A stretch of 45,301 bases of DNA from Treponema sp. (GTDB lineage: Bacteria > Spirochaetota > Spirochaetia > Treponematales > Treponemataceae). The stretch covers positions 1 through 45,301 of the forward strand of contig JAFLSQ010000014.1 of NCBI GenBank assembly GCA_022510865.1. The letters are read 5' to 3'. This document shows positions 40,549 to 45,301 of this stretch, piece by piece. Positions within the stretch are counted from its first letter, which is position 1, and each line of letters starts with the position of its first letter. The notes beneath the pieces were generated by a model, which did no database searches, was not told the DNA's origin, and saw only the letters and a list, made by a program, of their open reading frames with translations. The position numbers and the translations under genes were made by a program.

Positions 40549-42420
40549 TTGAACAGTTTTTTTAAGCCAGTGCGCACAATCATTTTTTTCTCTATATCGG
40601 CAATCAGTGTGCTGGTTGTCATTTTTGCTTATGCAAAACTTTCCGTGCAGCCAGTCCGCCCGCTCGCGCAGAACAAGGATGATATTGAGCGCGGCTCGAT
40701 TGTTGACCGCTCCGGCTTTCCGCTCGCGGTGCAGACAAATTTCTACCATGTCGGGGTATCAGCAAGAAACATCCGCGATGATGAGGCAAAGCAGGCAGCG
40801 TTCGCAAGGGATATTGCGCCGCTTCTTGAGATGGATGAGAGCCTTGTGCTGAGCATAATCTCGTCATCAAAATCGTTTGTGTATCTTAAAAAGAAGATTG
40901 ACTCGACGACCTTCGAGACAATCAAAAAAATGACCGATGCCAAGGGCTACAATTTTGTAAGTTATGAGAAAATTCCCGGCCGGAACTATCCCAACCACGA
41001 CCTTGCTTCCCAGCTGATTGGATACATGGGCGATGACGGCAAAGGTCTTGCCGGCATTGAATTCTCGCAGCAGGACATTCTCTCGCCAGAACCGCATTCC
41101 GGCGAGGAGAGCGTTCAGGCAAAAAACGTTTTTCTGAGCATTGACGCGAACTTGCAGTACAAGCTTGAGAAAATCGCAAGGGAATCCATGAGCGAGACGC
41201 AGGCAGAGAGCATGATGCTCATTGCGGCGGACGCAAAAAGCGGGGAAGTGCTGTCATACATCAGTTTTCCGTCTGCGGACCTGAACAATTATTCCACGTC
41301 ATCACAATCCGCACGGATTGACCGCCCGGCAATGAACGCTTACGAGCCTGGCTCCGTTTTCAAGATTTTTTCTGTCGGGATTGTCTACGACGAGCACGGA
41401 ATATCGCCCAACGAGACTTTTGTGTGCGACGGAGTTTACGAGAAGCGGCTTGCGAACGGCGAGAGAATCCGCATAAAATGCCTGGAGCACCATGGGACGC
41501 TCACGGCAAGGGATGCAATCCGTTTGTCCTGCAATGATGTTCTTGGGCAGATAAGCGACAGAATCGGGGAGGATGATTTTATCTCAAGAATCCGGATGCT
41601 TGGCTTTGGGCAGAGAACCGGCGTTGAGCTTCCCGGGGAGACAACCGGCACGGTGAAAGACAACACAAGTCCGTTGTGGTCCGCGAGGTCAAAGCCTACA
41701 ATCGCGATAGGGCAGGAAATCAGCGTGTCCGCATTGCAGATGGTTCAGGCAGCCACCGCGATTGCGAACGGCGGAATTCCGGTGCAGCTCACTTTCATCC
41801 ATAAAATCACGAACAAAGACGGCACGACGTTTTTTACGCACGAGCCGCTGTACAAAAACCGCGTTTTTGCGCGGAACACTGCGGATTATATTCTGAGCTG
41901 CATGGAGACGACCGCGAAAATCGGAACCGGCTCACGCGCGAACCTGCGGGATGTGGCAATCGGAGTGAAGACCGGAACCGCGCAGATGGCAGACCCGAAC
42001 GGCGGCTACAGCGAGACGGACTTTCTTTCCAGTTGCATGGCCATTTTCCCGGTGGACGACCCGCAGATTATCCTTTACATCGTTGTGGAGAAAGCCAAGG
42101 GCGAGACTTACGGCGGGCGAATCGTTGCGCCTGTGATTGGAGAGGCGGCAGACGTGATAATTGACCACCTTGGAATGAGCAGGGGCGGAGCCGCATCACT
42201 GGAGCACAGCGGAGTAATCAAACTGGCAACTCCGCAGACTATCACGCTCGGAAGTGTTGTCCCGGATTTCACAGGAAAATCAAAAAAAGACCTGCTTCCG
42301 CTTCTGAACCGCACCGATGTTACGCTGACAATCAGCGGGAACGGCTGGGTCACAAGCCAGAAGCCGGAGCCGGGCACGCCAGTGACGGAGAACATGGTAA
42401 TTGAGCTTAATCTGGAATAA
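40549..42420 (+). CDS. ftsI: Penicillin-binding protein, FtsI/PBP2 type with PASTA domain
   Basis: A 623-residue class B penicillin-binding protein. One N-terminal membrane segment (VRTIIFFSISAISVLVVIFAY), a pedestal with RGSIVDRSGFPLAVQ, and a transpeptidase domain with SxxK (EPGSVFKIFS), SxN (LSCNDVLG) and KTG (GVKTGTAQ). The C-terminus is a PASTA domain (LGSVVPDFTGKSKKDLLPLL). It crosslinks septal peptidoglycan. The start is TTG 40549, with AGGGTGG 6 bases upstream; an earlier TTG at 40513 lacks one. Divergent from the M23 endopeptidase, as expected of a growth-control pair; the DUF115 gene follows with overlap. Confidence 0.92.
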   Translation: MNSFFKPVRTIIFFSISAISVLVVIFAYAKLSVQPVRPLAQNKDDIERGSIVDRSGFPLAVQTNFYHVGVSARNIRDDEAKQAAFARDIAPLLEMDESLVLSIISSSKSFVYLKKKIDSTTFETIKKMTDAKGYNFVSYEKIPGRNYPNHDLASQLIGYMGDDGKGLAGIEFSQQDILSPEPHSGEESVQAKNVFLSIDANLQYKLEKIARESMSETQAESMMLIAADAKSGEVLSYISFPSADLNNYSTSSQSARIDRPAMNAYEPGSVFKIFSVGIVYDEHGISPNETFVCDGVYEKRLANGERIRIKCLEHHGTLTARDAIRLSCNDVLGQISDRIGEDDFISRIRMLGFGQRTGVELPGETTGTVKDNTSPLWSARSKPTIAIGQEISVSALQMVQAATAIANGGIPVQLTFIHKITNKDGTTFFTHEPLYKNRVFARNTADYILSCMETTAKIGTGSRANLRDVAIGVKTGTAQMADPNGGYSETDFLSSCMAIFPVDDPQIILYIVVEKAKGETYGGRIVAPVIGEAADVIIDHLGMSRGGAASLEHSGVIKLATPQTITLGSVVPDFTGKSKKDLLPLLNRTDVTLTISGNGWVTSQKPEPGTPVTENMVIELNLE

Positions 42421-44020
42421 AAACTACGCGCTTTTCAAAGCACGATTTCCCGCGCTCGCACAGATGCTGCCACCTCCTCCCAAAAACATTGATTCGCTTG
42501 CCGGCCAGTTCTGGAATATCGCCGCGGCAAAAAACGGCGAGCCAACCGCCGCAGAAAAACAGGGCGGAACGCGACTTCATTCCGCGTACAACCCATCCCG
42601 CGAGGCAGCGGGCACAATCGCGGCATCCGCGCTCGCAGAAAAAAAGACAGCGGTTTTCTACGGTTTCGCGCTCGGCTATCAGGTTGTTGAGTGCGCCCGC
42701 CAGTTCCCGCAAAAAAAAATCATACTGATTGAGCCGGATGTCTCCAGATTTTACGCCGCGCTCAGCCTGATTGACTGGTCGGACGTGCTCAAAATCCAGC
42801 AGCTTGTGATTGCTCTGGGCTGCCCCGAAGACCAGATTCTGCACCTGATTGATGACACCTCTTCCTTTGGGATTGGAAAAACTGCCCTTGACGACACAGT
42901 TTTTTTTGACATCCCGCAGTTTTCCGCCCACGCGGACGCTTATTTCACGAACATCCGGGCAATAATCAAACGGAACAAAACAAAAAATGAGATAAACACA
43001 TCAACGCTCAGAAAATTCGGGCGGCTTTGGTGCAGGAACACGCTCAGAAATATCCCGAGAATGACGGAAATCGCCGCGCTGCCGCAGACTCTGCAAGAAA
43101 ATCCGCAGAAAAATCCCGGGGATTTCCCTGCGCTGCCGTTTTTGATTTTTGGGGCCGGACCGAGCCTGCAATCCGTCCTGCCGCACATTGCGGAACTTTC
43201 GGAACGCGCGGTGACTGTTTGCGTGGAGACCGCGCTACACGCGCTGCAACGTGCGGGAATCGAGCCGGACTTCATCATCCTGACTGACCCGCAGTTCTGG
43301 GCATACCGCCACATTGCGGGGCTTTCCGCAAAAAAAAGCGTGCTCATCACAGAGCTTTCCGCCTTTCCCGCCGTGCTCCGATTTCCATGCAAAAAAATCA
43401 TGCTGTGCAAATCGCAGTTTCCAGTGGGCGAATGGTTTGAGGAGAAAATGGATGTCCATCCCGCGAATCTTGGCGCGGGCGGCTCGGTGGCATCGTGCGC
43501 ATGGAATTTCGCGCAGAGTTTCGGCGCAAAGGAGATTTTTACCGCCGGGATGGATTTTGCTTTTCCGGGCGGGCAGACGCACATAAAAGGAAGTTCCGCC
43601 GAGCAGACCTGGCACACCGTCTCTGGCAGGCTTGGCGGCGCGGACAAATTCGTAACAGAGATGCTGTGCGGCGCGAACGTCCAGCCCGGAACCGATTACA
43701 ACGGGAATCCCGTCCTCACAGACTCGCGGATGAAAATGTTCGCGTGGTGGTTCGAGTCACGGCTTGCGGCCTGTCACACCGCAAAAACATTCACGCTCTG
43801 CCCGCAGGGGCTGAACGTGCCGGGAATCACGCCCGCGCCGCTTTCCCGCCTGCTTGAGAAAAAGAAAATCCTAAAAGAAAAGACCGATTTTTTGGACGCG
43901 GTCACGTCAAATAATCCGTGCGTGCCGGCAGAGAAATCCGATGATTTGCGCAAACTTTTAGAGACGTTCCCGCAGCCAGATTTTCTTGCCCGCTACGATT
44001 TTTTGCGGGATTATCTTTAG
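42401..44020 (+). CDS. DUF115/Maf-like motility accessory protein
   Basis: A 539-residue protein with a central DUF115 (MptE-like) domain: PFLIFGAGPSLQSVLPHIAEL, CVETALHALQRAGIEPDFIILTDPQFW, then AGMDFAFPGGQTHIKGSS. In spirochaetes and campylobacters these Maf proteins are linked to flagellin glycosylation with nonulosonic acids; here the role in periplasmic flagella is inferred. The start is a TTG at 42401 overlapping the ftsI end by 20 bases, with GGAG 10-12 bases upstream; the first in-frame ATG (residue 22, MLPPPPK) is possible. It ends overlapping fabZ by 4 bases on the opposite strand. Confidence 0.85.
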   Translation: MSLIWNKNYALFKARFPALAQMLPPPPKNIDSLAGQFWNIAAAKNGEPTAAEKQGGTRLHSAYNPSREAAGTIAASALAEKKTAVFYGFALGYQVVECARQFPQKKIILIEPDVSRFYAALSLIDWSDVLKIQQLVIALGCPEDQILHLIDDTSSFGIGKTALDDTVFFDIPQFSAHADAYFTNIRAIIKRNKTKNEINTSTLRKFGRLWCRNTLRNIPRMTEIAALPQTLQENPQKNPGDFPALPFLIFGAGPSLQSVLPHIAELSERAVTVCVETALHALQRAGIEPDFIILTDPQFWAYRHIAGLSAKKSVLITELSAFPAVLRFPCKKIMLCKSQFPVGEWFEEKMDVHPANLGAGGSVASCAWNFAQSFGAKEIFTAGMDFAFPGGQTHIKGSSAEQTWHTVSGRLGGADKFVTEMLCGANVQPGTDYNGNPVLTDSRMKMFAWWFESRLAACHTAKTFTLCPQGLNVPGITPAPLSRLLEKKKILKEKTDFLDAVTSNNPCVPAEKSDDLRKLLETFPQPDFLARYDFLRDYL

Positions 44021-44448
44021 CTCGCGCTTCCGACCAGGCACATCCACTCGGCTTCGGCGCAAAGAGTATCTCCGACATACGCCTTGCCGGACTGCTTAAT
44101 CATCTTGGGGCTGTTGCGCAGAAAAGTGATTTCCATGCGGACTTTATCGCCGGGCCTCACCTGATTGCGGAACTTCACCTTGTCCAAAGTCGCGAAGAAA
44201 AAAAGTCCGTCATCGGGCACAATGTTCAGGTAACGCAGAGCCGCTCCGCCCGCCTGAGCCATCGTCTCGCATAAAATCACGCCGGGAACAACTGGGTACT
44301 GGGGGAAGTGCCCCTTGAAAAAAAACTCGTTTTCTGTGAAAGTGTGCTCGCAGACGCAGCCCTTGTCATCCGCGCTGATAATTGCGTCAACGAACAGGAA
44401 CGGCTCGCGGTGCGGCAGAAGCGATTTAATATCCGTGGTCAGTGCCAT
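44017..44448 (-). CDS. fabZ: 3-hydroxyacyl-ACP dehydratase
   Basis: A 143-residue dehydratase of type II fatty acid synthesis. Motifs are LLPHREPFLFVD, GHFPQYPVVPGVILCETMAQAGG (catalytic His in the first motif and Glu in ETMAQ) and FATLDKVKFRNQVRPGDKV. It dehydrates 3-hydroxyacyl-ACP to trans-2-enoyl-ACP. GGAG lies 8 bases before ATG 44448; a TTG at 44460 was rejected. It is single, convergent with the DUF115 gene, sharing 4 bases. Confidence 0.95.
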   Translation of the reverse strand: MALTTDIKSLLPHREPFLFVDAIISADDKGCVCEHTFTENEFFFKGHFPQYPVVPGVILCETMAQAGGAALRYLNIVPDDGLFFFATLDKVKFRNQVRPGDKVRMEITFLRNSPKMIKQSGKAYVGDTLCAEAEWMCLVGSAS

Positions 44449-44503
44449 AATTTTCTCCAAAAATAAGATGCTTCATCATACTAAAAAAAAGCGCAAAAAA
44501 CAA

Positions 44504-44531
44504 CAAAAAAAGCCGCGCCAGAGGCACGGCT
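44504..44531 (-). terminator. Rho-independent terminator of the outer-membrane protein gene
   Basis: On the minus strand AGCCGTGCC and GGCGCGGCT (44523-44531 with 44511-44519; one G-U) form a 9-bp stem ending in seven or eight T (A run 44504-44511). Confidence 0.85.
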
Positions 44532-44566
44532 TGCTTGATTGAACCAGACTTTTTGCTAAAACCGGC

Positions 44567-45187
44567 TTACCAGCTGAAAGAGAACGCAAAGTACAGAACA
44601 TTCTGCACGAAACTATATTTCACAAACTCTGTGTGAAGATTCACGGTAACGTCATCCGCAAACCCGCTTACCATCCGCCAGCCCACAACAGGATTCACGA
44701 TGAAGCCCGGGAAGAATTTTGCCTGCAACTCAGCGTTCACACCCAGGTATCCGCTGGAAAAAATAGGACTCACAAAATCAAAATTAAGCCCGGCATCAAG
44801 ACCGAGCGTTGCGGCGAGACGCACTACGTTCCCAAGGTAAACGCCCACCGCAGGACCTATGGTAAAAACATTCCAGTTAAATGCACCGCCGGTTTTCCAT
44901 TCATCCCCGTTCGAACTGTCAGCATCATAATATTTTGATTTTCCGACTCCAAAATTACTGCCTGTCATAAATCCCACGCCAAGCAGCTCAATCGGTCTGA
45001 AAAGATGCCAGCTCTCAAAGGCAAAATCAGCCACTGTAGATGTCACAGGATTATCATAATCCTGAATGCTCGTGTTGCCAAAACCGACGCCCATTTGCAG
45101 CTGAACGTCACCATTATAAAATCTGCCCGCAAAAATCATCCCGCCCGCAAGAATCAGCGCGGAAACCAAAGCCACGAATCTTTTCAT
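44567..45187 (-). CDS. Putative outer-membrane beta-barrel protein
   Basis: A 206-residue protein with a signal peptide (MKRFVALVSALILAGGMIFA) and alternating hydrophobic strands (e.g. LQMGVGFGNTSI, GVGFMTGSNFGVG, FTIGPAVGVYLGNVVRLAATL, LGVNAELQAKFFPGFIVNPVVGWRM) ending in VLYFAFSFSW. The C-terminal aromatic residue is the usual outer-membrane assembly signal, so an outer-membrane beta-barrel is likely. AAGGAGG precedes ATG 45187. Promoter TTGACA-17-TAATTT contains a G5 run. Function is unknown; it resembles treponemal small porin-like proteins only in general. Confidence 0.75.
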   Translation of the reverse strand: MKRFVALVSALILAGGMIFAGRFYNGDVQLQMGVGFGNTSIQDYDNPVTSTVADFAFESWHLFRPIELLGVGFMTGSNFGVGKSKYYDADSSNGDEWKTGGAFNWNVFTIGPAVGVYLGNVVRLAATLGLDAGLNFDFVSPIFSSGYLGVNAELQAKFFPGFIVNPVVGWRMVSGFADDVTVNLHTEFVKYSFVQNVLYFAFSFSW

Positions 45188-45217
45188 ACCGTCATGCCTC
45201 CTTTCAAAAGATATGTT

Positions 45218-45246
45218 AAATTATCCCCCGCAAGGATTTTTGTCAA
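45218..45246 (-). promoter_or_regulatory. Predicted promoter of the outer-membrane protein gene (G5 in spacer)
   Basis: On the minus strand TTGACA (45241-45246), 17-base spacer, TAATTT (45218-45223). Five consecutive G (C on plus, 45225-45229) lie next to the -10, as in the lipoprotein promoter but shorter. Confidence 0.65.
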
Positions 45247-45301
45247 CTGGAATTCCGATGAAAAGCCGATTGATTTTCCCGCCCCGCCCGCCTCATGCTG
45301 A

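Overview
The window reads as chromosomal DNA of a spirochaete, most likely a gut or rumen Treponema of moderate G+C. This is inferred from gene content: a DUF115/Maf flagellin-modification protein, an HU-like DNA-binding domain joined to an Ig-like domain, outer-membrane-type proteins, paired heterodimeric ABC exporters, and AT-rich intergenic regions with GNTG- and poly-G-type promoter features. There is no phage, insertion sequence, CRISPR or plasmid module. Nearly all of it is ordinary core genome, densely packed in short operons.

Layout. 1-4,093 (minus): gap (cut by the left edge), a small stand-alone (p)ppGpp-hydrolase-like HD protein, and valS. 4,231-4,868: a small divergent locus with an XRE-type regulator, two matching palindromes and a possible 44-residue membrane peptide. 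5,050-6,198 (minus): an aldo/keto reductase with two 4Fe-4S motifs. 6,333-8,522: an EF-hand-like membrane protein. 8,541-11,435 (minus): a large receiver/GGDEF/EAL/PAS/kinase-like composite in which several catalytic residues are missing but EAL is intact. 11,677-14,536 (minus): a complete ferrous iron operon feoA-feoA-feoB plus the Cys-rich FeoB-associated peptide, with three matching 16-bp operator-like dyads. 14,753-15,778 (minus): a lipoprotein whose promoter spacer contains a run of ten G. 15,993-19,717 (minus): a heterodimeric ABC exporter. 19,834-20,517 (minus): a DUF4230 protein. 20,658-30,447 (plus): hflK-hflC and a large unknown membrane protein, then a peptide-uptake operon (binding lipoprotein, DppB, a DppC-DppD fusion, DppF).

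30,547-31,668 (minus) is an orphan sugar-importer ATPase of the UgpC/MsmX type. A 624-base gap follows, holding a symmetric array of six 13-bp repeats with exact 22-bp spacing, then an HU-like/DUF4469 protein (32,293-33,075), tRNA-Leu(GAG), fusA (EF-G) and cysK. The end of the window concerns the cell envelope: a secreted beta-propeller with a degenerate polysaccharide-deacetylase domain, a zinc-ribbon/coiled-coil protein and a LysM-M23 endopeptidase (one minus operon), divergent from an FtsI-type penicillin-binding protein and the Maf-like protein; then fabZ and an outer-membrane-type protein.

The most interesting structures not explained by gene calls are the dyad-symmetric 22-bp array at 31,884-32,015, the probable phase-variable poly-G promoter at 15,812-15,842, the triple dyad controlling the feo operon, and the XRE/palindrome/small-peptide locus. 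All motif statements come from reading the sequence by eye; no database search was run, so family names rest on recognised motifs.
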